Numbered from the stretch's first letter, positions 34,270 to 43,525 are shown. The stretch: DNA of 64,000 bases from Klebsiella sp. BIGb0138 (GCF_004342285.1 NZ_SMCV01000005.1:124001-188000); one strand, 5' to 3'. Program-made: numbers and translations. The notes: generated from the letters alone by a model not told the origin.

Positions 34270-35928
34270 TTACCCGCGCTGTTTTTCCGCCAGCGTTTTG
34301 AACACCATCGCCACCGCGTGGGCGCCCGGATCCATATTGCCCAGCAGGCTGTCGCTGTTGAGGTACGATGCGCGTCCGGCGCCAGCCTTGCTGGCATGGC
34401 GAGTGCGCTCGGCGCCCGCTTCTGCCGCGGCAAAGGCCGCCGGTAAATTCTCCGGCGCGGCAAGCAGCGACGCCAGCGCCGGCTGCAGGGCGTCGATCAT
34501 CGTACGGTCGCCTTCATCCGCCCCGCCATAAAACTTCATCTGCGCCAGACCGGCGTTCAGCGCCTCCGCCACGCTGGCCCCTTGCTCCAGTTTCTGCCCG
34601 GCGGCGGTAAAGAAGATCGACATCAGCACGCCGCTGGAACCGCCCATGACCACGGTCAGGCGTTCGCCGATCAGGGCAAACAGGGTGGCAAGGCTGGCGA
34701 GCGGCAGCTGCTGGCGGTGCAGCAGGTCGGCAATGTCACGCGCGCCGGCGGCGAAGGTCGATCCGGTATCGCCATCGCCGACTTTCGCATCCAGCGCATT
34801 CAGCTGCGTCTCCAGCCCGGACAGCGTGCCGGTGATCTGCTCCACATAGTCCGCCACTGCGCTATTTTCTGAAGGCTGGAACTCCACGCGGCTGCTGCGC
34901 AGTGCGGAAGGCATCACGCAGACCGCCCGCGGCTGTACCGGCGTGGGCCAGCTGGCGGTCTCCACTTCGGAAAGCAGCGCCTTTTCAATACTCTCTTCCA
35001 GCACGATAGCGGTTATGGAGAAGCCTTTCATATCCAGCGCCGTCACCAGCGACGCCGGGCCCATCAGCCAGTCGATGCGCTGATGGAGCGGCGTGCTGGC
35101 CAGTTCGCGGGTCAGGATCGCCATTTCCGCCACCGACACCCCGCCGAGGTTGTTGATCATCACCGCCAGGCGGCCGGTTTGCGGCAGGGCGGCGCTCAGC
35201 TTCTCCACCATCAGCTGCACAATCTGCTCACTGTTTTGGGTGGCGATGACCGAGGCGCCGGGTTCGCCGTGAATGCCCATACCCAGCTCGGCCCGATCCG
35301 GATGATGGCGCGGCGCGGTTGCGGCTTCCTGCGGCAGGTGGCAGCTGGCGAGGGCAAGGCCGAGGCTACAGGTATGGTTCGCCGCGTACCGGGCTTCGCG
35401 CAGCACCGTGGCGAGGTTGTAGCCGCGTTCGGCAAAGTAACCGGCCACTTTATGTACCAGAATGGTTCCGGCGATCCCGCGCGGATGTTTATTATCCGGC
35501 AGCGAAATATCGTCGCCGACGATCAGCATCTCGACGCTATAGCCCAGGCGGCGCGCTTTCTCGGCGGCGAGGCCGAAGTTAAGGCGATCGCCGGTATAGT
35601 TTTTAACGATCAGCAGGCAGCCCGCTTCGCCGGTGACCGCCTGAATCGCGGTCAGCACCGCATCGACGCTCGGGGAGGCAAAAATATCGCCGCAGACGGC
35701 GGCGGTGAGCATCCCTTTACCGATAAAACCGACGTGGGCAGGTTCATGGCCGGAGCCGCCGCCGGAAATCACCGCAACGTTGTTTTTGTTCAGATCGCGA
35801 CGAACGACCACGCGAATCGCCGGGTCGCTCTCCAGCCGCGCCAGGTTATTCCACGGACTGGCGATAATCGTCCCTTCAATGACTTCGTCGACGAGGCTGG
35901 CGCGCTGATTAAAAAAGAATTGAGACAT
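34270..35928 (-). CDS. dhaK: ATP-dependent dihydroxyacetone kinase (fused DhaK-DhaL domains)
   Basis: This 552-residue single-chain enzyme phosphorylates dihydroxyacetone with ATP. The N-terminal DhaK domain (about 1-335) shows SGGGSGHEPAHVGFIGKGML and the substrate-binding histidine in GMGIHGEPGAS. The C-terminal DhaL domain (about 355-552) shows the nucleotide/metal motif DAKVGDGDTGSTFAAG and the GGSSGVLMS loop. It is the C. freundii/K. pneumoniae type enzyme, distinct from the PTS enzyme encoded just upstream, giving this cell two dihydroxyacetone kinases in one cluster. Confidence 0.94.
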   Translation of the reverse strand: MSQFFFNQRASLVDEVIEGTIIASPWNNLARLESDPAIRVVVRRDLNKNNVAVISGGGSGHEPAHVGFIGKGMLTAAVCGDIFASPSVDAVLTAIQAVTGEAGCLLIVKNYTGDRLNFGLAAEKARRLGYSVEMLIVGDDISLPDNKHPRGIAGTILVHKVAGYFAERGYNLATVLREARYAANHTCSLGLALASCHLPQEAATAPRHHPDRAELGMGIHGEPGASVIATQNSEQIVQLMVEKLSAALPQTGRLAVMINNLGGVSVAEMAILTRELASTPLHQRIDWLMGPASLVTALDMKGFSITAIVLEESIEKALLSEVETASWPTPVQPRAVCVMPSALRSSRVEFQPSENSAVADYVEQITGTLSGLETQLNALDAKVGDGDTGSTFAAGARDIADLLHRQQLPLASLATLFALIGERLTVVMGGSSGVLMSIFFTAAGQKLEQGASVAEALNAGLAQMKFYGGADEGDRTMIDALQPALASLLAAPENLPAAFAAAEAGAERTRHASKAGAGRASYLNSDSLLGNMDPGAHAVAMVFKTLAEKQRG

Positions 35929-35962
35929 AACGGTTCCTGGAGGTTGAGCGAAAACACAATCC

Positions 35963-35981
35963 CCGGAGGCGGTGCCTCCGG
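35963..35981 (-). terminator. Hairpin between dhaM and the ATP-type dhaK
   Basis: CCGGAGGC (35963-35970) and GCCTCCGG (35974-35981) form a perfect 8-bp stem with a three-base loop in the 76-base gap. The minus-strand run after it is only partly T-rich, so partial termination or message processing is more likely than a full stop. Confidence 0.5.
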
Positions 35982-36004
35982 CGTTAAGAAGGGGTACAGA
36001 CTAT

Positions 36005-37426
36005 TTACCCGCGGATAATACGCTTCCCGGCGACATCAAGCGTGAGCGCTTCGCCGCTGCGCACGTTTTTCAACGCCTCTCCCTGCTGACACAGGCAGGC
36101 GATACCGGCCTGGCGCGCGATAATCGCGGCGTGGGACACCTCGCTTCCCTCCTGCAGGCAGATTCCTTTCACCATCCGGCGCTCCAGCTGCAGTACGGTG
36201 GAGGGGAAGATATCGTCGGCGATGATAATGGTCGGCTCACTGACCGCCAGCGGCGCTTCGCTACGGCCCTGCAGATGACATCGCGTCCGGTGGAGAAGAT
36301 CTTCAATATCAATATAGCGCGCCTGCAGGTAGGTATCGCTCAGATGACGATACTGCTGGCTGAGATCGGCCAGCACCTGATACCACGCCCATTCGGCGCC
36401 GCACTGTTCATCGCGCATAAGATCGCAGGCGGCGTCATATAAGTCCGGGTCATCAAGCAGGGTATGGTGGCCGGAAAAAATGGCGGCGATATCGGCGGAA
36501 TAATTCTCCTCCGCCAGAGTGGTCAACGCGTTGAGGTCCGCCAGCGTCTGGTCAATGGCCTGTTTCAGGCGCCGCTGCTCCCGGGCGTTATCCGCGCCGT
36601 GTTGCCGCAGCGGCGCGGCGTGCGGCAGCGGGTAAAGTAGCGCTGTCCCCCGGACGCGCGCGACAGACGGCGCGCGAGCAGCCGGAGCGGCGTCCGGCCG
36701 CTCGCCAAAGTTCTCTGCCGCCAGCGCCTGGAACGCCGCCAGCGCCGCTTCGGCATCCGGCCCGCGGGCCAGCAGCCTTAAGGTATCGTTGCAGCGTACC
36801 TGTAGCAGCGCAATCTGGTTGATACTGTCCGGCGATACGCATTTGCCATCTTTTTCCAGCACCAGTTCGGCATTAAAGCCGGCTAATGTCGCCACCAGGC
36901 GTGATGCCGGGCGAACGTGTAAACCGTTGTGGTTTTTAATCACCACGGAGAGGGACTGCCCGCTACGATCGTCGGCGTTTGCCGCGGCCGCTGGGCTCTC
37001 TGCTGAGGGCGATGGTAATCCCAGCTGTACGCGTTTGGCCTCCAGCGCGCTCATCGCGTCGCGGATCACTTTCTCGATATCCGATCCGCTGGCGGCGCTG
37101 ACGGTGGCCGCCAGCGTGCCTTCAACCAGCGGCGCCGCGCACAGACGGACTTTCGCCGCAATGGCCGGATCGAGGAGATCCAGCGCGGTTTCGGCGCTGA
37201 GCAGGGCGCTGCCAATATCCATCATCACCAGCACGTGGTCAGTATCGGCAACGGATTCAATCGCCTCCATCACCTTGAGCGGATCGGTGCCGATCGGGTT
37301 TTCAGGATCGTCAATACCGGCGGCGATCGCCAGCTTACAGCCGTCGCCGATTAACATCTGCCGGGCCAGTTCTCCGACACCTTCGCCCAGCTGGGCGCTA
37401 TGAGAAACAATAACCAGGTTTACCAT
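36005..37426 (-). CDS. dhaM: PTS-dependent dihydroxyacetone kinase phosphotransferase subunit DhaM
   Basis: DhaM passes phosphate from the PTS to ADP bound on DhaL. The 473-residue protein has three parts: an EIIA(mannose)-like domain (1-135) with the active histidine in VSHSAQLGEG, an HPr-like domain (about 155-245) with the histidine in NGLHVRPASRL, and a truncated enzyme I-like domain (about 265-473) with GSEVSHAAIIAR. This matches E. coli DhaM (472). It lies ten bases after dhaL. Confidence 0.95.
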   Translation of the reverse strand: MVNLVIVSHSAQLGEGVGELARQMLIGDGCKLAIAAGIDDPENPIGTDPLKVMEAIESVADTDHVLVMMDIGSALLSAETALDLLDPAIAAKVRLCAAPLVEGTLAATVSAASGSDIEKVIRDAMSALEAKRVQLGLPSPSAESPAAAANADDRSGQSLSVVIKNHNGLHVRPASRLVATLAGFNAELVLEKDGKCVSPDSINQIALLQVRCNDTLRLLARGPDAEAALAAFQALAAENFGERPDAAPAARAPSVARVRGTALLYPLPHAAPLRQHGADNAREQRRLKQAIDQTLADLNALTTLAEENYSADIAAIFSGHHTLLDDPDLYDAACDLMRDEQCGAEWAWYQVLADLSQQYRHLSDTYLQARYIDIEDLLHRTRCHLQGRSEAPLAVSEPTIIIADDIFPSTVLQLERRMVKGICLQEGSEVSHAAIIARQAGIACLCQQGEALKNVRSGEALTLDVAGKRIIRG

Positions 37427-37436
37427 CGCTTTATCC

Positions 37437-38069
37437 TTACTCTTTGGCTGCGGCAGCCAGCTCCTGAATCATAAACATCACCGAGGTTGCGCCCGGATCC
37501 TGATGCCCGATGCTGCGCTCGCCGAGATAGCTGGCGCGGCCTTTACGGGCCTGCATGGTGATGGTGGCATGTGCGGCGGTTTCGGCTTGTTGCGCGGCGG
37601 TATCCAGCGCGTGCTGTACCGACAGGTGCTGTTCACTGGACTGGCGCAGCGAGTCGACCACCGGCAGCCAGACGTCGCACATGGTTTTGTCGCCGGGCTC
37701 CGCTTTCCCACGGTTCACCACGCCGTCGGCCCCTTCGCGTATCATCTGATACAGCTCGTCGAGGGTCAGGCTTTGGTGGGCCTGGGTGACCTGGGCGGCG
37801 CGAATAAAGAAGGTGCCGAACAGCGGGCCGCTGGCGCCGCCGACGTTGGAGAGCAGCGTCATTCCGGTATTCTTGAGGATAAAACCGATGTCTTTATCGG
37901 CAATCGACGGCAGTTTCTCCACCACTTTGCTGAAGCCGCGATGCATATTCAGTCCGTGGTCGGCGTCGCCAATTTCTTTATCCAGCCCGGTCAAAAAATC
38001 TTTCTCCGTAGTGAAGATGTCGCCGCAGCGATAGAGCCAGTTAACGATTTGGGTTCTGTTCAGTGACAT
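37437..38069 (-). CDS. dhaL: PTS-dependent dihydroxyacetone kinase ADP-binding subunit DhaL
   Basis: The 210-residue protein holds ADP as a cofactor that shuttles phosphate from DhaM to dihydroxyacetone on DhaK. The metal-binding motif DKEIGDADHGLNMHRGF lies near residue 30 and the nucleotide loop NVGGASGPLFGTFF near residue 77. It sits between dhaK and dhaM with ten-base gaps. Confidence 0.95.
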   Translation of the reverse strand: MSLNRTQIVNWLYRCGDIFTTEKDFLTGLDKEIGDADHGLNMHRGFSKVVEKLPSIADKDIGFILKNTGMTLLSNVGGASGPLFGTFFIRAAQVTQAHQSLTLDELYQMIREGADGVVNRGKAEPGDKTMCDVWLPVVDSLRQSSEQHLSVQHALDTAAQQAETAAHATITMQARKGRASYLGERSIGHQDPGATSVMFMIQELAAAAKE

Positions 38070-38079
38070 GGTGTGCTCC

Positions 38080-39150
38080 TTAATGGCCCCAGTTCAGCGC
38101 CGGGGTATGGACCGGGGCGTCCCACAACGCCAGCGTATCGTCGTCGACTTGCAGCAGGGTGAGGGAAAAGCCCACCATATCCAGCGAGGTGCAGTAGCTG
38201 CCGATGAGGTTGCGTTCAATCGTGATACCGTTCTCCTCGCAGCGTGCCGCCAGGCGGTGGTATACGCCGTAGAGCTCAGAGAGCGGGGTGGCGCCGAGGT
38301 TATTCACCAGCGCGATGACGCGATCGCCCTTTTGCAGCGCCTGCTTGCTCTGCTGAACATCCTGCCAGCTGCCTTTGACGTTATCCCACTGGCGCAGCGT
38401 GCGGCTGTAGGTGCCGTTTTCCAGCAGGGTGTCGAACATTTCATCGACGGTACGATCGAGCGAGCTGAAGGGACGGCGGTCGATGCCCGGCTCGCCGTGA
38501 ATGCCGACGCCGAACTCCATCTCATTATCCTGTAATTCGAATGACGGCTGCCCGGCGGCCGGTACGGTGCAGGCGCCCAGCGCGATCCCGATCGAGTGGC
38601 CGAGGTTATTAAGTCTGCGGCCCAGCTCGGCACAGGCTTCCAGCGAATCGCCGCGTTCGGCGGCGGCGCCAACCAGCTTCTCAATCAGCACGGTATTCGC
38701 CACTCCGCGCCGCCCGGCGGTGTAGAGGCTATCTTTGACCGCGACGTCATCATCGATCACCACGGTGGTGACCTTCACGCCGCTTTCGTGCAGCAGCTCG
38801 GTGGCGGTTTCGAAGTTGAGAATATCTCCGGTGTAGTTTTTGATGATCAGCAGGACGCCTTCGCCTCCGTCGATATGCAGCGCGCACTCGAACATTTTAT
38901 CCGGCGTCGGCGAGGTAAAGATCTCGCCCGGACAGGCGCCGGCAAGCATACCCTGGCCGATATAGCCGCAGTGCATCGGTTCGTGCCCGCTACCGCCGCC
39001 GGAGAGCAGCGCCACTTTTCCGGCCACCGGCGCATCGGCGCGGGTGACGTATACCGGCTCCTGATGCAGCGTTAATTCAGGATGGGCTTTAGCGAGGCCA
39101 AGTAGTTGTTCACTCAGTACATCTTCGACACGGTTAATCAGTTTTTTCAT
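38080..39150 (-). CDS. dhaK: PTS-dependent dihydroxyacetone kinase substrate-binding subunit DhaK
   Basis: The 356-residue protein binds dihydroxyacetone covalently through a histidine (in the GVGIHGEPGIDRR segment, near residue 217). It also has the SGGGSGHEPMHCGYIGQGML segment typical of DhaK. It is the first gene of dhaK-dhaL-dhaM. In E. coli the DhaK subunit also acts as co-repressor of DhaR and DhaL as co-activator; the same logic may hold here. Confidence 0.95.
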   Translation of the reverse strand: MKKLINRVEDVLSEQLLGLAKAHPELTLHQEPVYVTRADAPVAGKVALLSGGGSGHEPMHCGYIGQGMLAGACPGEIFTSPTPDKMFECALHIDGGEGVLLIIKNYTGDILNFETATELLHESGVKVTTVVIDDDVAVKDSLYTAGRRGVANTVLIEKLVGAAAERGDSLEACAELGRRLNNLGHSIGIALGACTVPAAGQPSFELQDNEMEFGVGIHGEPGIDRRPFSSLDRTVDEMFDTLLENGTYSRTLRQWDNVKGSWQDVQQSKQALQKGDRVIALVNNLGATPLSELYGVYHRLAARCEENGITIERNLIGSYCTSLDMVGFSLTLLQVDDDTLALWDAPVHTPALNWGH

Positions 39151-39746
39151 TATTCATGCTCCGTCGGAGTGATGCGATGCGGCCTCTCTGCGCACGGAGG
39201 CGGTCATCGTGTAGGGATGTCGTCCGGCGTGAAGAACAGCCCGACGATGTAGAGATTCTGGCTGAGTTAGCGCAAAAGAAAACGCCGTTAAAATGGGTTT
39301 CATTACGGAACGTGATTATTATTTTTTGTTCCGTAATGAAACATTATTGGTCGGATAAAGAGAAAAATGCGACCTGAGGCGATTTTTTCGCCCTCATTCT
39401 GTCCGCGATAAGTGAGCGAAGAGGCCGCTATTTCTGCTCATTTTATGCTGCGATGGACGGCTGAGTTAGGGTGTTATCCGGTTGGTTGTCCGACTTTGCG
39501 TTAAACGGGCGGATCGGGATCGCAATCCCGTCGTTTTTCCGCGATGAATGTTCCAAAATGGAACGCGTAAAATTGTTCTCTGTTTCATATCAGAACAAAA
39601 TCGGCAAAAATTTTTTTGTTCGCCGCGCGCCCTACAGTATTTGCATCGCTCCGGATACGCTCCCGTTCCCGCCATCAGCAGAAGGCCGAACAGGATGACG
39701 CCAGAGCTTATCATGTAAAACATGCACTTATTTGAGGGTGAAAGGA
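39151..39746. promoter_or_regulatory. Divergent dhaKLM / dhaD control region
   Basis: The 596 bases contain no gene that I can support but several dyads. A perfect 15-bp inverted repeat GTTTCATTACGGAAC / GTTCCGTAATGAAAC (39297-39311 with 39328-39342) has a 16-base A/T-rich spacer. GTTCC-AAAAT-GGAAC lies at 39550-39564, and TTGTTCT/AGAACAA at 39573-39579 with 39592-39598. All share GTTCY/RGAAC half-sites, so they are candidate DhaR operators for both directions. Confidence 0.6.
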
Positions 39747-40844
39747 ATGCTAAGAGTTATTCAATCTCCGGCCAAATATCTTCAGGGACCTGATGCCTCC
39801 ACGCTATTTGGTCAGTATGCCAAAAACCTGGCGGACAGTTTTTTCGTGATTGCCGATGAGGTGGTCATGAAGCTGGCGGGTGACAAGGTGCTCAACGGCC
39901 TGCATAGCCACGACATCAGCTGCCACGCGGAACGGTTTAATGGCGAATGTAGCCATGCGGAAATCAATCGCCTGATCGCGATTTTGCAACAGCACGGCTG
40001 CCGCGGCGTGGTGGGGATAGGCGGCGGGAAGACGCTCGATACCGCCAAAGCCATTGGTTATTACCAGAAGCTGCCGGTGGTGGTGATCCCGACCATCGCC
40101 TCTACCGATGCGCCGACCAGCGCGCTGTCGGTTATTTACACCGAAGCCGGTGAGTTTGAAGAGTATCTGATCTATCCGAAAAACCCGGATATGGTGGTGA
40201 TGGACACGGCGATTATCGCCAAAGCGCCGGTGCGCCTGCTGGTCGCCGGGATGGGCGATGCGCTCTCCACCTGGTTTGAGGCGAAGGCCTGCTTTGATGC
40301 CAGAGCGACCAGCATGGCCGGCGGTCAGTCCACGGCGGCGGCATTAAGCCTGGCCCGCCTGTGCTATGATACGCTGCTGGCTGAAGGCGAAAAAGCGCGC
40401 CTTGCCGCCCAGGCCGGCGTGGTGACCGACGCGCTGGAGCGTATTGTCGAGGCCAACACCTACCTCAGCGGCATTGGTTTTGAAAGCAGCGGCCTTGCCG
40501 CCGCGCACGCGATCCATAACGGCTTTACCATTCTGGAAGAGTGTCACCACCTGTACCATGGCGAAAAAGTGGCGTTTGGCACCCTCGCGCAGCTGGTGTT
40601 GCAGAACAGCCCAATGGAAGAGATTGCAACGGTGCTGAACTTCTGCCAGAAAGTGGGCCTGCCGATGACGCTGGCGCAAATGGGTGTCAAAGAGGGCATC
40701 GAAAGCAAAATTATGGCGGTGGCGAAGGCTACCTGCGCGGAAGGCGAAACTATCCATAACATGCCTTTCCCGGTCACGGCCGACAACGTGTACGCCGCCA
40801 TTCTGACGGCCGATCTGCTCGGCCAGCAGTGGCTGGCGCGTTAA
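39747..40844 (+). CDS. dhaD: Glycerol dehydrogenase (NAD+)
   Basis: This enzyme oxidises glycerol to dihydroxyacetone. The iron-containing-type alcohol dehydrogenase fold shows the NAD motif GCRGVVGIGGGKTLDTAKAI and the metal histidines in GLAAAHAIHNGFT and HHLYHGEKVAFG. The ATG at 39747 gives 365 residues, the length of K. pneumoniae DhaD/E. coli GldA. In-frame TTG and GTG upstream are possible but less likely. It feeds the two kinases encoded across the divergent promoter. Confidence 0.95.
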   Translation: MLRVIQSPAKYLQGPDASTLFGQYAKNLADSFFVIADEVVMKLAGDKVLNGLHSHDISCHAERFNGECSHAEINRLIAILQQHGCRGVVGIGGGKTLDTAKAIGYYQKLPVVVIPTIASTDAPTSALSVIYTEAGEFEEYLIYPKNPDMVVMDTAIIAKAPVRLLVAGMGDALSTWFEAKACFDARATSMAGGQSTAAALSLARLCYDTLLAEGEKARLAAQAGVVTDALERIVEANTYLSGIGFESSGLAAAHAIHNGFTILEECHHLYHGEKVAFGTLAQLVLQNSPMEEIATVLNFCQKVGLPMTLAQMGVKEGIESKIMAVAKATCAEGETIHNMPFPVTADNVYAAILTADLLGQQWLAR

Positions 40845-40885
40845 CGCCTCGCTCTCGCTGTGGATGAAGGGTACAACGCGTTTCT

Positions 40886-40919
40886 CCCCTCCGCCCGTGA
40901 TGGGCGGAGGGGTTATCTA
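40886..40919 (+). terminator. Terminator between dhaD and dhaR
   Basis: CCCCTCCGCCC (40886-40896) and GGGCGGAGGGG (40902-40912) form a perfect 11-bp stem with a five-base loop, followed by TTATCTATT. It suggests that dhaR has its own promoter or is expressed by readthrough. Confidence 0.65.
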
Positions 40920-40941
40920 TTATTCAACAGCGGAAAGGGAA

Positions 40942-42867
40942 ATGACGGCGCAGACTCAGGACTCCGGTAAAACAGTATCCTCCGTTATCAGCCAGTCGTG
41001 GCAGCGCTGCAGTAGGTTTATGCCGCGGGAAACCTGGCAGGCGCCGCATCAGGCGCAGGGGCTGACTTTCGAATCGATCTGTCGGCGGAAGACCGCGCTG
41101 CTGACCATTGGTCAGGCCGCGCTGGAAGATGCCTGGGAGTTTATGGATAGCCGCCCCTGCGCGCTGTTTATCCTCGATGAGTCCGCCTGTATTCTCAGCC
41201 GCTGCGGCGATCCGCAGACGCTGGCGCAGCTGGCGGAGCTGGGGTTCCTTGACGGCAGCTACTGCGCGGAAAGCATCATCGGCAGCTGCGCGCTTTCGCT
41301 GGCCTCAATGCTGGGGCAGCCGGTGAAAACCTCAGGCGATCAACATTTTAAACAGGCGCTCCACGGCTGGTCATTTTGTTCGACGCCGGTGTTTGATAAC
41401 CACGGCCGCCTGTTTGGCTCCATTTCGCTGGGCTGTACAACCGACCAGCAGGCCTCCTCTGACCTGTCGCTGACCCTGGCTATCGCCCGCGAAGTGGGCA
41501 ATTCGCTGCTGACCGACAGCCTGCTGGCCGAGTCCAACCGCCATCTCAACCAGATGTATGGCCTGCTGGAAAGCATGGATGACGGGGTGATGGCGTGGAA
41601 CGAGCAGGGGGTGCTGCAGTTCCTTAACGTGCAGGCGGCGACGCTTCTGCATCTTGATGCGCAGTCCAGCCAGGGGAAAAATATTCACGAGCTGGTGACC
41701 CTGCCGGCGCTGTTGCGCCGGGCGATCAAGCACGCCCGTGCGCTGAGCCATGCCGAAGTGACTTTTGAAAGCCAGCATCAGTTTATCGATGCCGTCATTA
41801 CCCTCAAGCCGATTGTCGAAGAGCAGGGCAACAGCTTTATTTTACTGCTGCACCCGGTGGAGCAGATGCGCCAGCTGATGACCAGCCAGCTGGGCAAGGT
41901 GAGTCATACCTTCGAGCAGATGTCATCCGACGACCCGGAAACCCGGCGGCTGATTCATTTTGGCCGCCAGGCGGCACGGGGCAGTTTCCCGGTTTTGCTG
42001 TGCGGTGAAGAGGGGGTGGGCAAAGAGCTGCTCGGCCAGGCAATTCATAATGAAAGCGAGCGCGCCGGCGGCCCTTATATTGCGGTGAACTGCCAGCTGT
42101 ATGCCGACAGCGTGCTGGGGCAGGATTTTATGGGCAGCGCGCCGACCGATGATGAAAACGGCCGCCTGAGTCGTCTGGAGCTGGCCAGCGGCGGAACCTT
42201 ATTCCTCGAAAAAATCGAGTATCTGGCGCCGGAGCTGCAATCTGCGCTGCTGCAGGTGATTAAGCAGGGGGTGTTAACCCGTCTCGATGCCCGACGCCTG
42301 ATCCCGGTGGATGTCAAAGTGATTGCCACAACCACCGTCGATCTTGCCAACCTGGTGGAGCAGAACCGCTTTAGCCGCCAGCTTTATTACGCCCTGCACT
42401 CGTTTGAGATCGTCATCCCGCCGCTGCGGGCGCGGCGCAACAGTATTTCATCGCTGGTACACAACCGCCTGCGCAGCCTGGAGAAGCGCTTTTCGTCGCG
42501 GCTGAAAGTGGACGATGACGCCCTGGCGCAGCTGGTGAACTACTCGTGGCCGGGCAATGATTTTGAACTCAACAGCATTATTGAAAATGTCGCCATCAGC
42601 AGCGACAACGGCCATATTCGCCTGAGCAACCTGCCGGACTATCTCTTTTCCGAGCGGCCGGGCAGCGACGCCGCCTCGCCGCTGTTACCCGCTAGTCTGA
42701 CCTTCAGCGCCATTGAAAAAGAGGCCATTATTCATGCCGCCCGCGTCACCAGCGGCCGGGTGCAGGAGATGTCCCATCTGCTCAATATCGGGCGGACGAC
42801 GCTGTGGCGCAAGATGAAGCAGTATGATATCGACGCCAGCCAGTTTAAGCGTAAACATCTGGAGTAG
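40942..42867 (+). CDS. dhaR: Transcriptional activator of the dha regulon
   Basis: DhaR activates the dha genes in response to glycerol/dihydroxyacetone status. From the ATG at 40942 (after AAAGGGA) it has 641 residues, the size of K. pneumoniae DhaR. It has an N-terminal GAF-like domain, a PAS-like domain (about 205-320), an AAA+ domain (about 335-560, Walker A GEEGVGKE) and a Fis-type helix-turn-helix at the end (RTTLWRKMKQYDI). The GAFTGA loop that contacts sigma-54 is replaced by a GQDFMGSAPTDDE-like stretch, which fits a sigma-70 activator. Confidence 0.94.
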   Translation: MTAQTQDSGKTVSSVISQSWQRCSRFMPRETWQAPHQAQGLTFESICRRKTALLTIGQAALEDAWEFMDSRPCALFILDESACILSRCGDPQTLAQLAELGFLDGSYCAESIIGSCALSLASMLGQPVKTSGDQHFKQALHGWSFCSTPVFDNHGRLFGSISLGCTTDQQASSDLSLTLAIAREVGNSLLTDSLLAESNRHLNQMYGLLESMDDGVMAWNEQGVLQFLNVQAATLLHLDAQSSQGKNIHELVTLPALLRRAIKHARALSHAEVTFESQHQFIDAVITLKPIVEEQGNSFILLLHPVEQMRQLMTSQLGKVSHTFEQMSSDDPETRRLIHFGRQAARGSFPVLLCGEEGVGKELLGQAIHNESERAGGPYIAVNCQLYADSVLGQDFMGSAPTDDENGRLSRLELASGGTLFLEKIEYLAPELQSALLQVIKQGVLTRLDARRLIPVDVKVIATTTVDLANLVEQNRFSRQLYYALHSFEIVIPPLRARRNSISSLVHNRLRSLEKRFSSRLKVDDDALAQLVNYSWPGNDFELNSIIENVAISSDNGHIRLSNLPDYLFSERPGSDAASPLLPASLTFSAIEKEAIIHAARVTSGRVQEMSHLLNIGRTTLWRKMKQYDIDASQFKRKHLE

Positions 42868-42894
42868 CGCCGCCGCGGCCTTTCCCGGCGGCGC
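42867..42894 (+). terminator. Hairpin at the end of dhaR
   Basis: GCGCCGCCG (42867-42875) and CGGCGGCGC (42886-42894) form a 9-bp stem that begins on the last base of the dhaR stop codon. Only a short pyrimidine run follows. Confidence 0.55.
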
Positions 42895-42956
42895 TCTCTG
42901 CTACCGTGTCCCCCCTCCTCGAGTATCCCCGCGTCCGGGTCGGTAACGTCACAGTT

Positions 42957-42975
42957 GAAAATGAGAATCATTTAT
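42957..42975 (+). promoter_or_regulatory. Fur box upstream of hasI
   Basis: GAAAATGAGAATCATTTAT matches the 19-bp Fur consensus at 14 positions. It lies 45 bases before the hasI start, so iron should repress the sigma factor and thereby the whole has locus. Confidence 0.75.
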
Positions 42976-43019
42976 GTGATTTATAGTGGCTTTGGTGCCA
43001 GCCCTTCAGGGAAAAGTGA

Positions 43020-43517
43020 ATGTCCAATATTGAGCTGCAGGTGCTGTTTGAGCGTCATGCCCAGCCGCTGTTGGCGTATCTGAAAAGCCAGCTGCATGAT
43101 GCGCAACTGGCTGACGATCTGATGCAGGAGAGCTTTGCCCGGCTCACCGAGCATTATCCACAGGGAAAAATTCAGGATAGTGAGTCCTATCTGTTCCGTA
43201 CTGCCCGGAATTTGCTGTTCGATCATTACCGTCAGCTGCAGCGACGGCAAACGACGGCGTTCAGTGCCGATGAGATGGCCCATTTTCCCAGCGGCGATCC
43301 GAATGCGGAACAACGCGCGATTGATCAGCAGCAGGCCGAGAGGATTATCGCTCAGCTGATGACCCTGCCGGAGCGGACGCAGACTATTTTTCGTCTCAGC
43401 CGGTTTGAGGGCGTGGCGCAGGCGGATATTGCGCAGCGGTTGGGCGTGTCGCTCAGCACGGTAGAAAAACATCTGGCGCAGGCGCTGGCAGCCCTGCTGT
43501 GCGGAATGCAGAAATAA
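43020..43517 (+). CDS. hasI: FecI-type ECF sigma factor HasI
   Basis: The 165-residue protein has sigma region 2 (QLADDLMQESFARLTEHYPQ ... YLFRTARNLLFDHYRQ) and region 4 (LPERTQTIFRLSRFEGVAQA ... LGVSLSTVEKHLAQAL). FecI-type sigma factors of this size direct transcription of an iron or heme receptor operon when the receptor is occupied. Followed by a FecR-type anti-sigma factor, HasR and HasA, it matches the Serratia HasI role. It is preceded by a Fur box. Confidence 0.92.
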   Translation: MSNIELQVLFERHAQPLLAYLKSQLHDAQLADDLMQESFARLTEHYPQGKIQDSESYLFRTARNLLFDHYRQLQRRQTTAFSADEMAHFPSGDPNAEQRAIDQQQAERIIAQLMTLPERTQTIFRLSRFEGVAQADIAQRLGVSLSTVEKHLAQALAALLCGMQK

Positions 43518-43525
43518 TGGCATTT

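Noticed and set aside
39156-39723. Short frames in the dhaK-dhaD intergenic region
   Set aside because: They run through the inverted repeats and have no ribosome sites or protein-like composition; the region is better explained as regulatory.
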